Positions 25,343 to 35,074 are shown, counted from the first letter of the stretch. The stretch: DNA of 64,000 nt from Frigidibacter sp. SD6-1 (GCF_030143255.1 NZ_JARJNR010000006.1:186001-250000); one strand, 5' to 3'. Program-made: numbers and translations. Notes: generated by a model from the letters alone, not told the origin.

Positions 25343-27166
25343 TCATCCCGGGGCGCCGCGGGACTGTCCCACGGCGGATTGCATGGTGCGCACGACGACG
25401 AAGGCGTCGCGCAGGTGGCTGCGGTCGAAATCCGCCAGGTCGTAGGGCGCTAGGAAATTGTCGGGCTTTGCCCCTGCGCGCACGAGGCGCATCTGATGGA
25501 CAAGCCGCATCTCGGCGATCAGGTCATAGGCCGCGATCAGATCGCGCGCGCCCGAGGCCGAGATCACGCCTGCCGCCTCTGCCGCCTCCAGCCGGGCGCG
25601 GGTGTTCACGGCCTCGATCCGCCCGATCAGCGCATAGACGCGCGCAAGGTCGGTGACCGGCACAACGCCATTATGCTTCATGTCGATCCTGTCCTTGTGC
25701 TCGCCCGAGCGGATGGTGGCAAAGCCTCTCAGGAGCCCCAGCGGCGGGGCGTGTTTCAGGCTGTTGGCGACCATATGGGCGACGAAGATCGAATTCTTCG
25801 CGGCCCGTTCCAGCGTCTCGCGCTGCAGATCGGCGAACAGGCCCACCGTGCCACCAATCGGGCGCAGGTCGAACATCACGCTCGCCAGCATCTGCGCCAT
25901 CGGATCGGGCGTGGCGATCCAGCCGCGGAAATAGTCGCGCCAGACCGCGACGCGCTGGCACCATTTGGGATTGGTGGCCATCATGTCGCCAGGGCAATAA
26001 ACATAGCCGCAGTCGTTCAGCCCGTCCGACACGATGCGGGCGAGCGCCGCGAAATAGTCCATGTCCGCCTCGGTCGCGGCATCCTCGATCATCAGGCAAT
26101 TGTCCTGATCGCTGACGCCCGTCTGTTCCTGCCGCCCCTGGCTGCCGCAGGCGAGCCAGAGGTAGAGCACGGGCGGGGGGCCAAGCTTTTCCTCGGCCAT
26201 GGCCAGCAGCCGGCGCGTCACCGTATCGGCGACATCGGTGATGAGGCGGGTGGTGACCTCATGCGGCGTGTTCGCGCCGACGAGCTGCGCCAGAAGCTGC
26301 GGGATGCGCGCGGTTGCCGCCGCCATCTCGGCGACCGTGGCCGCCGCCGCCACATCGCGGACAATCTGGCCGGAGCCCACCGCCTGAAAGCGGGTGAGAT
26401 CGGTCTGGGTGACCATGCCGACGAGCCGCCCGCCGTCGACCACCGGCAGATGGCCGATGCGGCGTTCGTACATCAGATGCAGCACATCCGAGCCGAGTGC
26501 TTCAGGCCCCAGCGACACCGGATCGCGTGTCATGACCGCCCCGACCGGCGTCGCGCCCGGCAGGCCCGCCGCCAGCACGCGCCCGGTCATGTCGCGCGTC
26601 GTGAGGATGCCCACGAGCCGTTCGCCCTCGACGACCCCGACCGAAGAGACGCCCGCATCGCGCATCCGCCGCGCAGCCTCCTCGACCGTATCGACGGGCG
26701 TCACCGTGACCGACGCCTGCGCCATCAGGTCCGCCACCTTGCGGGTGGCGATCCCGGCGCTGCGCGGCTCGCTCGCGCGGCCACGACCAAAGAACCGCTC
26801 GAACGCCGCACTTGTGCCCAGCAGCCTGCGATATTCGGCAGGCGGCAGGACGAGTATCTCGCTGTCGTCTGTCGCCGATGCCGATGTAACGGCCAGTCCG
26901 TCCCGTGCGAGGCCGCGCTCGCCGAAAGAGTTGCGGGGGCCGAGAAGCGATATGGTCTGGCCGAGGCTGTCCTTCACCTCGACCGCGCCCGCGCGGATCA
27001 GGTAGAGCCCGTCAAGCGGCTGGCCGATCTGATAGATCGCCGCGCCTTTCGCGTAGGTTCTGCGGCTGAAGGAACCGGCGACGCGCGCCAGCTCGTCCCG
27101 CGGCAGACTGTCGTAGGGATGGACCGCGTCCAGAAAGCCGGTGACTGTATCCAACCCTTCGCTCAT
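25343..27166 (-). CDS. cNMP-binding/CBS/DUF294 GlnD-like nucleotidyltransferase
   Basis: 607 residues in four parts: a cyclic-nucleotide-binding-like domain (about 10-125), a CBS pair (about 143-262), a GlnD-like nucleotidyltransferase (DUF294, about 300-430) and a DUF294 C-terminal helical domain. The transferase motif is intact: GSQGRQEQTGVSDQDN with Gly341-Ser342 and Asp353/Asp355. The HD domain of GlnD is absent. Such proteins are often found next to ActP-type symporters and DnaQ-like exonucleases, and may modify a target with a nucleotide in response to cNMP/adenylate levels; activity is not established. A terminator separates it from actP. Confidence 0.88.
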   Translation of the reverse strand: MSEGLDTVTGFLDAVHPYDSLPRDELARVAGSFSRRTYAKGAAIYQIGQPLDGLYLIRAGAVEVKDSLGQTISLLGPRNSFGERGLARDGLAVTSASATDDSEILVLPPAEYRRLLGTSAAFERFFGRGRASEPRSAGIATRKVADLMAQASVTVTPVDTVEEAARRMRDAGVSSVGVVEGERLVGILTTRDMTGRVLAAGLPGATPVGAVMTRDPVSLGPEALGSDVLHLMYERRIGHLPVVDGGRLVGMVTQTDLTRFQAVGSGQIVRDVAAAATVAEMAAATARIPQLLAQLVGANTPHEVTTRLITDVADTVTRRLLAMAEEKLGPPPVLYLWLACGSQGRQEQTGVSDQDNCLMIEDAATEADMDYFAALARIVSDGLNDCGYVYCPGDMMATNPKWCQRVAVWRDYFRGWIATPDPMAQMLASVMFDLRPIGGTVGLFADLQRETLERAAKNSIFVAHMVANSLKHAPPLGLLRGFATIRSGEHKDRIDMKHNGVVPVTDLARVYALIGRIEAVNTRARLEAAEAAGVISASGARDLIAAYDLIAEMRLVHQMRLVRAGAKPDNFLAPYDLADFDRSHLRDAFVVVRTMQSAVGQSRGAPG

Positions 27167-27180
27167 TTGGAATGCCTGTC

Positions 27181-27214
27181 AAAAGGGAACGCCCCCGACC
27201 TTGGGCCGGGGGCG
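27181..27214 (-). terminator. Rho-independent terminator after the symporter gene
   Basis: An 8-bp stem CGCCCCCG/CGGGGGCG (27190-27197, 27207-27214). On the minus-strand RNA it is followed by TTCCCTTTT. It lies 10 bp past the symporter stop and 15 bp before the DUF294 start, so downstream genes depend on read-through or a separate promoter. Confidence 0.75.
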
Positions 27215-27223
27215 CATCTGTCA

Positions 27224-29176
27224 TCAGTGGGCCTGAGCCGCGCCCGCCCCTTTCGGGATGCGGATCGACTCGACCAGCTCGACCACCTCTTGCGGCGGGG
27301 CCTTCGTCATGCCCGTCACCACATAGGCAACGACGAAGTTCACCAGGGCGCCGACCGTCCCGATCGACAAGGGCGAGATCCCGAAGAAGTAGTTCGCCGC
27401 GGTGTTTTCGTAGACGTTCGTACCCGGGATGAAGAACCAGCCGAGGTAGAGGAAGATGTAGACCGATGTGAACGCCAGACCGGCCAGCATGCCCGAGATC
27501 GCCCCTTCCTTGTTGATGCGGGTCGAGAAGATCCCCATCATCAGCGCCGGGAAGATCGTGGCAGCTGCCAGACCGAAGGCCAGAGCGACCACCTGCGCGG
27601 CAAAGCCGGGCGGGTTGAGGCCAAGCCAGGTCGCCACCGCGATGGCGACACCCATCGAGATACGGGCGGCAAGAAGTTCGCCCTTCTCAGAGATCTGCGG
27701 GTTCAGCGAACCCTTGATCAGGTCGTGGCTGATGGCCGACGAGATGGCCAGCAGAAGCCCCGCCGCCGTCGAGAGCGCGGCAGCAAGGCCACCGGCGGCG
27801 ACAAGCGCGATCACCCAACCCGGAAGCTTGGCGATCTCGGGGTTGGCAAGGACCATGATGTCATTGTCGATCTTGGTCACTTCGTTGCCGACGAGCCCGC
27901 GTTCGGCCAGCGACTTGCCGCCGAGCGTGGCTTCGGCCAGTGCCGCATCGACCGCCGCCTTGGCTTCCGCCACCTTGGCTTCCAGGGCCGACTTGTCGGC
28001 TTCGGTCGAGTCCGCCAGCGCCTTGGAGGCATCGGCGAGCGCCTTGTTGGCAGCAGTCACCGCCTTCGGTTCGTTGAAGTACTGGATCTTGCCGTCGCCG
28101 TTGAGATCGCTGAACTCAAGCAGTTTCGTCGCCTTCCAGGTATTGATCCAGGCCAGTTCCGGCTTGCTGTCGATGTCGGCAAGCGCAATCGCGTCGCCGT
28201 CAAGGGCATTGCCGGTCACCGCGTTCGGCCAGAAGGTCGTGGTCAGGTTCAGCCGCGCCATCGAGCCTACCGCCGGGGCGACGGTATAGAGAAGCGCGAT
28301 GAACACCAGCGCCCAGCCCGCGGACGACCGCGCGTCCGAAACCTTGGGAACGGTGAAGAAGCGGATGATGACGTGCGGCAGACCGGCGGTCCCGATCATG
28401 AGCGACATGGTGAAGAGAACCATGTTGAACATGTTCGACGTGTCGGCCGTGTAGGCGGTGAAGCCCAGTTCCGTCACGACCTGATCAAGCTTCTCGAGCA
28501 TCGCCACTTCGCCGCCCTGCGGCGCGTAGCTGCCGATCAGGCCAAGCTGGGGCAGGAAGCTGCCGGTCAGCTGCAGCGAGATGAAGATCGCCGGGATCGT
28601 GTAGGCGATGATCAGCACGACATATTGCGCCACCTGTGTATAGGTGATGCCCTTCATGCCGCCGAGGACCGCGTAGGCAAACACGATCGCCGCGCCGATA
28701 TAAAGGCCGTTGTCCGTCGACACTTCGAGGAAGCGCGAGAAAGTCACGCCGACGCCGCGCATCTGGCCGATAACATAGGTGACCGAGATGACGATCAGGC
28801 AGACGACGGCCACAAGCCGCGCCGTGCCCGAATAGAAGCGGTCGCCGATGAACTCAGGCACGGTGAACTTGCCGAACTTGCGCAGATAGGGCGCAAGCAG
28901 AAGGGCAAGCAGCACATAACCGCCCGTCCAGCCCATCAGGAAGGCCGATTGCTGGTAGCCGCCAGCCGGCGACAGGGCGATGATGCCCGCCATCGAGATG
29001 AACGAGGCCGCCGACATCCAGTCGGCGCCCGTGGCCATGCCGTTCATCACCGGATGAACGCCGCGACCGGCTGCATAGAATTCTGCGGTCGAGCCCGCAC
29101 GGGCCCAGATCGCGATCCCGATGTAGAGGGCGAAAGTCATGCCCACCACAATCAGGTTGAGGGTAAACTGATCCAT
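27224..29176 (-). CDS. ActP-type sodium:solute symporter with large periplasmic insertion
   Basis: 650-residue SSS-family transporter, probably for acetate and related monocarboxylates. It has the family features RGVHPVMNGMATGADWMSAAS (first helices) and YVIGQMRGVGVTFSRFLEVS. About residues 307-452 form an insertion not found in E. coli ActP, with an EF-hand-like calcium loop DLNGDGKIQYFNE (357-369) and an alanine/lysine/glutamate-rich helical stretch (373-418). Together with DUF4212 upstream it forms the usual pair for this subgroup. It is shorter on kinase-like domains than CrbS, so a pure transporter. Confidence 0.92.
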   Translation of the reverse strand: MDQFTLNLIVVGMTFALYIGIAIWARAGSTAEFYAAGRGVHPVMNGMATGADWMSAASFISMAGIIALSPAGGYQQSAFLMGWTGGYVLLALLLAPYLRKFGKFTVPEFIGDRFYSGTARLVAVVCLIVISVTYVIGQMRGVGVTFSRFLEVSTDNGLYIGAAIVFAYAVLGGMKGITYTQVAQYVVLIIAYTIPAIFISLQLTGSFLPQLGLIGSYAPQGGEVAMLEKLDQVVTELGFTAYTADTSNMFNMVLFTMSLMIGTAGLPHVIIRFFTVPKVSDARSSAGWALVFIALLYTVAPAVGSMARLNLTTTFWPNAVTGNALDGDAIALADIDSKPELAWINTWKATKLLEFSDLNGDGKIQYFNEPKAVTAANKALADASKALADSTEADKSALEAKVAEAKAAVDAALAEATLGGKSLAERGLVGNEVTKIDNDIMVLANPEIAKLPGWVIALVAAGGLAAALSTAAGLLLAISSAISHDLIKGSLNPQISEKGELLAARISMGVAIAVATWLGLNPPGFAAQVVALAFGLAAATIFPALMMGIFSTRINKEGAISGMLAGLAFTSVYIFLYLGWFFIPGTNVYENTAANYFFGISPLSIGTVGALVNFVVAYVVTGMTKAPPQEVVELVESIRIPKGAGAAQAH

Positions 29177-29190
29177 CTGTCCCCGTCCCC

Positions 29191-29448
29191 TTACTCTTCC
29201 ACGCCGTATTCTTTGTCGAGCTTGTTCATCTTCGCGGCGTAGGCGAAGATCAGCACAAGAAAGACATAGATCGACCCGTTCTGGGCGAACCAGAAGCCAA
29301 GGTCGGCGCCGCCGATGTGAATGCCCGAAAGCGCCGGGCGAAGAATGATGCCAAGCCCGAACGAACAGACGAACCAGATCGCAAGCGAGATCAGGATCAC
29401 CCGGACGTTCGCAGCCCAGTAGGCGTTGGACGTCGATTTGTCCGCCAT
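29191..29448 (-). CDS. DUF4212 small membrane protein, symporter partner
   Basis: 85 residues with two hydrophobic segments (VILISLAIWFVCSFGLGIIL and GSIYVFLVLIFAYA) and a charged C-terminus MNKLDKEYGVEE. This family almost always precedes an SSS symporter of the present subgroup and is presumed an accessory subunit. The ATG at 29448 has a GGGAG site 8 nt upstream and gives MADKSTSNAYW, so it was chosen over one 30 bp upstream. Confidence 0.88.
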   Translation of the reverse strand: MADKSTSNAYWAANVRVILISLAIWFVCSFGLGIILRPALSGIHIGGADLGFWFAQNGSIYVFLVLIFAYAAKMNKLDKEYGVEE

Positions 29449-29512
29449 GTCTGCTACTCCCTTTGTTGTCATTGCCAACCGGCGCCCCTCCTCCCGGGGC
29501 GCTGGCCCCTCC

Positions 29513-30196
29513 TCAGGCTGACACGCGGCCTACGACGGCTTGAAGCGCGCGGCGGACCTCTGCGATGGAAGCCATCGCATCGACCCGGTCCTGCACGCCC
29601 TTGCCTTCGTAATAGGCGATCAGCGGTGCCGTCTGGGCGTGATAGGCTTTCAGCCTTTCCCGCACCGTTTCGGCCTTGTCGTCGGCCCGGCGCTTGAACG
29701 CCGTGCCGCCGCATCTGTCACAAGTGCCCGCCCGGGCGGGTTGCTTGTGGGTATCGTGATATCCTTCGCCGCAATCGGAGCAGGTAAACCGCCCTGCGAT
29801 GCGGTCGATCATGGCCTCGTCCTCGACTTCCAGGCTGATCGCGGTGTCGACCTTCTGCCCCCGCGCGGAGAGCATGCGATCAAGCGCCTCGGCCTGCGCG
29901 GTGGTGCGGGGGAAGCCATCGAGGATGACGCCAGCACCCGTATCGGGTGCGGCCATCCGGTCGGCAAGGATGTCGAGCACGATCTCGTCCGATACGAGCC
30001 CGCCCGCCTCCATTACCGCCTTGGCCGCAAGACCGGCGGGCGTTCCCGCAGCAACCGCCGCACGCAGAAGATCGCCGGTCGAAAGCTGGACGAGGCCGAA
30101 AGCCTCTTCCAGCATACGCGCCTGCGTGCCCTTGCCGGCACCCGGAGGCCCGAGCAGGACGACGACCGGCGACCGGGTAAGAACCTCGTTCGCCAT
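29513..30196 (-). CDS. adk: Adenylate kinase, zinc-finger LID type
   Basis: Interconverts ATP + AMP and 2 ADP. The 227-residue product has the P-loop GPPGAGKGTQ, the AMP-site LSTGDLLRAAV, DGFPRTTAQAEAL and a LID with four cysteines (FTCSDCGEGY and GTCDRCGG) that bind zinc. The ATG at 30196 lies 2 bp after the acs stop, so the two are coupled. This makes sense: acetyl-CoA synthetase releases AMP, which adenylate kinase recycles. It may be a second adk copy beside one in the ribosomal region of the chromosome. Confidence 0.94.
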   Translation of the reverse strand: MANEVLTRSPVVVLLGPPGAGKGTQARMLEEAFGLVQLSTGDLLRAAVAAGTPAGLAAKAVMEAGGLVSDEIVLDILADRMAAPDTGAGVILDGFPRTTAQAEALDRMLSARGQKVDTAISLEVEDEAMIDRIAGRFTCSDCGEGYHDTHKQPARAGTCDRCGGTAFKRRADDKAETVRERLKAYHAQTAPLIAYYEGKGVQDRVDAMASIAEVRRALQAVVGRVSA

Positions 30197-30198
30197 CG

Positions 30199-32163
30199 TC
30201 ACGCCCGGTTCATGCGGTTGTTGATCAGGTCCTCGACCACCGACGGATCGGCGAGCGTCGAGATATCGCCAAGCGCGCCGTAATCGTTCTCGGCGATCTT
30301 CCTCAGGATCCGGCGCATGATCTTGCCCGACCGGGTCTTGGGCAGGCCCGGCGCCCACTGGATCAGGTCAGGGCTGGCGATCGGGCCGATCTCTGTCCGG
30401 ACCCATTTCACCAGTTCCTTGCGCAGGTCGTCGGTGGCCTCCACGCCTTTCATCAGCGTCACATAGGCATAGATGCCCTGTCCCTTGATTTCGTGCGGGT
30501 AGCCGACGACGGCGGCCTCGGCCACCTGCGCATGGGCGACGAGCGCGCTTTCGACCTCGGCCGTGCCCATGCGGTGGCCCGAGACGTTGATCACGTCATC
30601 GACGCGGCCGGTGATCCAGTAATAGCCGTCCTCATCCCGGCGGCAGCCGTCGCCGGTGAAGTAGTAGCCCTTGTACTGTTGGAAATAGGTTTCCTGGAAC
30701 CGCTGGTGATCGCCCCAGACGGTGCGCATCTGGCCCGGCCATGAATCGGCGATGCAGAGAACGCCGTCGACGCCATTGCCTTCCTGCACCTTGCCACTCT
30801 CCGCGTTCAGCACCTCTGGCCGGATGCCGAAGAAGGGCAGCGTGGCCGAACCGGGCTTCGTCGGGATCGCGCCCGGCAGGGGCGTGATCAGATGGCCACC
30901 GGTTTCGGTCTGCCACCATGTGTCGACGATCGGGCAGCGGCCCTTGCCAACGTACTTGTCATACCAGACCCAGGCTTCGGGATTGATCGGCTCGCCCACG
31001 GTGCCGAGCAGGCGCAGGGACGACAGGTCGTGCTTTTCCACCCATTCCGGCCCCTGCCCCATCAGCGCACGGATCGCGGTCGGCGCGGTATAGAACTGCG
31101 TGACCTTGTGCTTGGCGCAGACCTCCCAGAACCGGCCCGCGTCGGGCCAGGTCGGCACGCCTTCGAACATCAGCGTGGTCGCGCCGTTCGCCAGCGGGCC
31201 ATAGACGATATAGCTGTGGCCGGTGACCCAGCCCACATCCGCCGTGCACCAGTAGACGTCGCCCTCGTGGTAATCGAAGGTCAGCTCATGCGTCATCGCC
31301 GCATAGACGAGATAGCCGCCCGAGGTATGCACGACGCCCTTCGGCTTGCCGGTGGAGCCGGAGGTATAAAGGATGAAGAGCGGGTCTTCCGCATCCATCG
31401 CCTCTGCCGGGCAATCGGGGCTGGCCTTGGCCATTTCCGCCAGCACGTCCACGTCGCGCCCCTCGACCCAGGTGGTCTGGTCGCCGGTATGTTTGACGAC
31501 AAGGCATTTCACCTTGTCCGAACAATGCAGAAGCGCCGCGTCGGCGTTGGCCTTCAGGGGCGTCCGCTTGCCGCCGCGTGGCGCGGTGTCGGCGGTGATC
31601 ACCACTTTTGCCTCGCAATCGTTCACGCGGTTGGCAAGCGCGTCAGGGGAAAAGCCGCCGAACACCACCGAATGGATCGCGCCGATCCGGGCCGAGGCGA
31701 GCATCGCATAGGCCGCCTCGGGGATCATCGGCATGTAGATGATCACCCGGTCGCCGCGCTTGACGCCCTGCGCCTTCAGCACGTTCGCCATGCGCCCGAC
31801 CTTGTCGGCCAGTTCCTTGTACGAGATATGGCGGGCAGGCGTTGCCGGATCGTCCGGCTCCCAGATGATCGCTGTCTGGCCGCCACGTTTGGCGAGGTGG
31901 CGGTCGATGCAATTGGCCGCCACGTTCAGCTGGCCATCCTCGAACCATTTGATCGAGACCTGGCCGAAGGTGAAGTCGGTATTCTTGACCCGGCTGAAGG
32001 GCTTGATCCAGTCCACGCGCTTGCCATGCGCGCCCCAGAAGGCCGCCGGGTCATCGACCGAGGCGCGGTACATGTCGTCGTACTTGGCGCGGTCCACATG
32101 GGCGCGCGCGACGAATTCCTCAGGCGCAGGGTGAAGGTGCTGGGCAGAACCGGTCTCGGACAT
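30199..32163 (-). CDS. acs: Acetyl-CoA synthetase (AMP-forming)
   Basis: Activates acetate: acetate + ATP + CoA gives acetyl-CoA + AMP + PPi. The 654-residue product has [18 protein letters not shown] (P-loop), [29 protein letters not shown] and the C-terminal [15 protein letters not shown], whose lysine is the regulatory acetylation site in this family. The ATG at 32163 has a GAGGAG site 6 nt upstream and gives [17 protein letters not shown]; length matches E. coli Acs (652). First gene of the acs-adk-DUF4212-actP group. Confidence 0.97.
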   Translation of the reverse strand: MSETGSAQHLHPAPEEFVARAHVDRAKYDDMYRASVDDPAAFWGAHGKRVDWIKPFSRVKNTDFTFGQVSIKWFEDGQLNVAANCIDRHLAKRGGQTAIIWEPDDPATPARHISYKELADKVGRMANVLKAQGVKRGDRVIIYMPMIPEAAYAMLASARIGAIHSVVFGGFSPDALANRVNDCEAKVVITADTAPRGGKRTPLKANADAALLHCSDKVKCLVVKHTGDQTTWVEGRDVDVLAEMAKASPDCPAEAMDAEDPLFILYTSGSTGKPKGVVHTSGGYLVYAAMTHELTFDYHEGDVYWCTADVGWVTGHSYIVYGPLANGATTLMFEGVPTWPDAGRFWEVCAKHKVTQFYTAPTAIRALMGQGPEWVEKHDLSSLRLLGTVGEPINPEAWVWYDKYVGKGRCPIVDTWWQTETGGHLITPLPGAIPTKPGSATLPFFGIRPEVLNAESGKVQEGNGVDGVLCIADSWPGQMRTVWGDHQRFQETYFQQYKGYYFTGDGCRRDEDGYYWITGRVDDVINVSGHRMGTAEVESALVAHAQVAEAAVVGYPHEIKGQGIYAYVTLMKGVEATDDLRKELVKWVRTEIGPIASPDLIQWAPGLPKTRSGKIMRRILRKIAENDYGALGDISTLADPSVVEDLINNRMNRA

Positions 32164-32504
32164 GCTTTTCTCCTCATCGGCGGGCCGGCCGGACCCGCAT
32201 TTCCCCCGGGGCGCTGCGGGAAGGGGCAGCGCCAGTTGATGACGAGCATAGCGCAATATTAATTCCTTGATAACCCACTTTAACGAAAGGATTTTTTTGT
32301 AAATTTCTTCACATATCAGCAGAGTTTCCTGTTAATGACCGTCGCCACAGGCCCATTTCCGCAAATGTTTCAACAGGCTGCCGGTTGACGCGGCGACAGG
32401 CTGGGCCAAGACCGCCGCATCCAGCCGGAACAGACGGGGCGCGCGCGAACAAAACCGGCCGCCGGTTTCCCGGCGGCCGGTCGAATCACGCGCGCGTGAA
32501 CGCG
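32164..32504. promoter_or_regulatory. acs upstream region
   Basis: 341 bp between acs and dppF. The part from about 32250 to 32335 is strikingly AT-rich for this genome (ATATTAATTCC, GATTTTTTTG) and probably carries the acs promoter and activator sites; exact boxes are not clear. The right part holds the terminator of the dipeptide operon (32447-32481) and a 14-bp palindrome TCACGCGCGCGTGA (32486-32499). No gene is seen. Confidence 0.5.
32447..32481 (-). terminator. Rho-independent terminator of the dipeptide transporter operon
   Basis: Perfect 12-bp stem ACCGGCCGCCGG (32454-32465) and CCGGCGGCCGGT (32470-32481) with a 4-nt loop. On the minus-strand RNA it is followed by TTTGTTCG. It lies 23 bp past the dppF stop codon. 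Confidence 0.85.
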
Positions 32505-33332
32505 TCAGGCGGCGCGCTTGCGCTCAAGCCGGGCGCGGATGCTTTCCACATCGGCGCGCGGGGTGGCGGCGAAAAGCATGCGGGTATAGTCGTGCTGCGG
32601 GTTGGCGAAGACCTCTTCGCGCGGCCCGTATTCGACAACCTCGCCCTTGAACATCACCATCACCGTGTCGGCGATGTATTTCACCACCGACAGGTCATGG
32701 CTGATGAAGACATAGGTCAGACCGAACTCGTCCTGCAGATCGGCCAGAAGGTTCAGGACCTGCGCCTGCACCGACAGGTCCAGCGCCGAGACGGGTTCGT
32801 CCAGCACGAGTATCTTCGGGCGGACCATAAGCGCCCGCGCAATCGCCAGCCGCTGGCGCTGACCGCCGGAGAACATGTGCGGATAGCGGTTGAAATGCTC
32901 GCGCTTCAGCCCGACCTTGGCGAGCATCGCATAGGCTTCTGCCCGCCGCTCCTCGGCGGTGTGGTCGGTGTTGAGATAGAGCTGCTCCATCAGCATGTCG
33001 CCGACCTTCTGGCGCGGGTTGAGCGAGCCATAGGGGTTCTGGAACACGATCTGGACCTTGCGGCGCAGGTCGCGCGGCGGGCTGGCGCGGCTGACGTCGA
33101 CCGCCTGGCCATCCATCGTCAGCGTGCCGCCCGAGGCCGGGTCAATGAGCGTGATGATCCGGGCAAGCGTCGACTTGCCGCAACCGCTCTCGCCGACGAT
33201 GGCAAGCGTCTTGCCTTCCTCGACCGCGAAACTGATGCCATGCAGCGCCCTTACCGACTTGGCGCGTCCGAACAGGCCACCACCAGAGACATAATCCCGG
33301 GTCAGGCCCTTGGCTTCCAGCATCATCTTCAT
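32505..33332 (-). CDS. Dipeptide/oligopeptide ABC transporter ATPase (DppF type)
   Basis: 275-residue second ATPase of the importer. Walker A GESGCGKST, Q-loop QIVFQNPYGSLNPR, signature FSGGQRQRLAIARAL and Walker B ILVLDEPVSALD. The N-terminal LTRDYVSGGGLFGRAKSVRA is the DppF/OppF hallmark. Its start overlaps the DppD-type stop by 4 bp, and it closes the operon. Confidence 0.94.
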   Translation of the reverse strand: MKMMLEAKGLTRDYVSGGGLFGRAKSVRALHGISFAVEEGKTLAIVGESGCGKSTLARIITLIDPASGGTLTMDGQAVDVSRASPPRDLRRKVQIVFQNPYGSLNPRQKVGDMLMEQLYLNTDHTAEERRAEAYAMLAKVGLKREHFNRYPHMFSGGQRQRLAIARALMVRPKILVLDEPVSALDLSVQAQVLNLLADLQDEFGLTYVFISHDLSVVKYIADTVMVMFKGEVVEYGPREEVFANPQHDYTRMLFAATPRADVESIRARLERKRAA

Positions 33333-34165
33333 TGGGCCGTCTCCATCATCTCGCCGACCGTGGGCAGCCGGTCGCCCGTGGCATTTTCCGGCAGCGCCGA
33401 CAGAAGCGCCTTCGTATAGGGATGCTGCGGGCGCTCAAAGAGGTCGAGCACACCCGCCTCCTCCATCTTCTTGCCGCGGTACTGGACGATCACGCGGTCT
33501 GCGGTTTCGGCCACGACGCCCATGTCGTGCGTGATCATGATCAGCCCCATCCCGTGCTTTTCCTGCAGACCCATGATCAGGTCGAGGATCTGCTTCTGGA
33601 TCGTCACGTCGAGCGCGGTCGTCGGCTCATCCGCGATCAGAAGCTTCGGATTGCAGGCAATCGCCATGGCGATCATCACCCGCTGGCATTGGCCACCCGA
33701 CATCTGGTGCGGAAAGGCCGACAGCCGCTCTTCGGGGTTCGGGATGCCGACCTGGGTCAGAAGCTCGATGGACCGCGCGCGCGCTTCCCTGTTCGACATG
33801 CCCAGATGTTCGCGCAGGGTCTCTGCCAGCTGGAAACCCACGGTGAAGCAGGGATTGAGGCTGGCGATCGGTTCCTGGAAGATCATCGAGATGTCGCGGC
33901 CGATGATCTTGCGGCGTTCTTTCGGCGACAGGCCCAGAAGGTCCTTGCCCGCGAACTTCATCACATCGGCCGTCACCGTCGCGGTCGGCGGCAGAAGGCC
34001 CATGACGGCGAGCATCCCGACCGACTTGCCCGATCCGCTTTCGCCGACGATTGCCAGAACCTCGCGCTCGCTCAGGGTCAGGTCGATCCCGTCGACCGCC
34101 TTGAAAGGCCCGGCGGCGGTATCGAAGCTGACCGAGAGATTGCGGATTTCAAGAAGAAGTCCCAT
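33329..34165 (-). CDS. Dipeptide/oligopeptide ABC transporter ATPase (DppD type)
   Basis: 278-residue ATPase with Walker A GESGSGKSV, SMIFQEPIASLNPCF, signature MSGGQCQRVMIAMAIA and Walker B LLIADEPTTALD. C-terminal HPYTKALLSALPE is the oligopeptide-transporter tail. The iron-sulphur cysteines of E. coli DppD are not evident. It lies 3 bp after the DppC-type gene and overlaps dppF by 4 bp. Confidence 0.94.
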   Translation of the reverse strand: MGLLLEIRNLSVSFDTAAGPFKAVDGIDLTLSEREVLAIVGESGSGKSVGMLAVMGLLPPTATVTADVMKFAGKDLLGLSPKERRKIIGRDISMIFQEPIASLNPCFTVGFQLAETLREHLGMSNREARARSIELLTQVGIPNPEERLSAFPHQMSGGQCQRVMIAMAIACNPKLLIADEPTTALDVTIQKQILDLIMGLQEKHGMGLIMITHDMGVVAETADRVIVQYRGKKMEEAGVLDLFERPQHPYTKALLSALPENATGDRLPTVGEMMETAQ

Positions 34166-34168
34166 GGA

Positions 34169-35074
34169 TCAGCTCCGCTTCAGTTTGGGGTCGAGCGCAT
34201 CGCGCAAACCGTCGCCCATCAGGTTGATCGCCAGAACGGTGATCAGGATGGCGAGGCCCGGGAAGGTCACGACCCACCAGGCGGCCAGGATGAACTCCCG
34301 CGCCTCGGCCAGCATCGTACCCCATTCCGGTGTCGGGCGCTGCGCGCCCATGCCAAGGAAACCAAGCGCGGCGGCATCGAGGATCGCGCCCGAGAAGGAG
34401 AGCGTCGCCTGCACGATCAGGGGGGCGAGGCAGTTGGGCAGGATGGTGCGGAACATCAGCCGCATCTTGCCCGCGCCCGCGACCCGCGAGGCCATCACAT
34501 ATTCGCGCGGCAGTTCGGCCATCACGGCGGCGCGGGTCAGCCGCGCGAAGTGGGGTTGCAGCACCAAAGCGATGGCGATCATCGCGTTCGTCAGACCGGG
34601 CCCGAGGATCGCCACCAGCACCAGCGCGAGGAGGAGCGACGGAAAGGCGAGGATCACATCCATCACCCGCATGATCACCGTATCGACCCAGCCGCCGAAG
34701 AACCCGGCGACAAGGCCGATCAGGATGCCGCCCGACAGGGCCACGACCACGACGACACAGCCGATGAAGAGCGAATAGCGCGCGCCGAAAATGAGCCGCG
34801 ACAGGATATCGCGCCCGACCGCATCCGTGCCAAGGAGGAAGCGCGCATCGCCTTTCTCCGCCCAGGCGGGCGGCATGAGGAGCGCATCGCGCACCTGCTC
34901 GATCGGGTCATGCGGCGCGATGAGCGGGGCGAAGAGCGCGACCAGAACCAGCGCCACGAAGACCCAAAGCCCGATGACCGCGCCCTTGTTCACGCTGAAG
35001 TAATGCCAGAATTCCGACAGTTGGGCGCGCAGCCCGGTTGCGGCCATCGGCTCGATTTCGGTTGTTGTTGTCAT
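34169..35074 (-). CDS. Dipeptide ABC transporter permease (DppC type)
   Basis: 301 residues with a soluble N-terminal tail (MTTTTEIEPMAATGLRAQLS), the OppC_N segment ahead of FLLGTDAVGRDILSRLIFGA, and six membrane segments. The ATPase-coupling EAA loop is around REYVMASRVAGAGKMRLMFR. Lies 4 bp after the DppB-type gene. Confidence 0.94.
   Translation of the reverse strand: MTTTTEIEPMAATGLRAQLSEFWHYFSVNKGAVIGLWVFVALVLVALFAPLIAPHDPIEQVRDALLMPPAWAEKGDARFLLGTDAVGRDILSRLIFGARYSLFIGCVVVVVALSGGILIGLVAGFFGGWVDTVIMRVMDVILAFPSLLLALVLVAILGPGLTNAMIAIALVLQPHFARLTRAAVMAELPREYVMASRVAGAGKMRLMFRTILPNCLAPLIVQATLSFSGAILDAAALGFLGMGAQRPTPEWGTMLAEAREFILAAWWVVTFPGLAILITVLAINLMGDGLRDALDPKLKRS

Noticed and set aside
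25496-29242. Very long plus-strand open frame across the DUF294 and symporter genes
   Set aside because: It is the antisense of well-recognised minus-strand genes, has an Arg/His/Asp-rich composition typical of reverse frames in GC-rich DNA, and matches no protein family.
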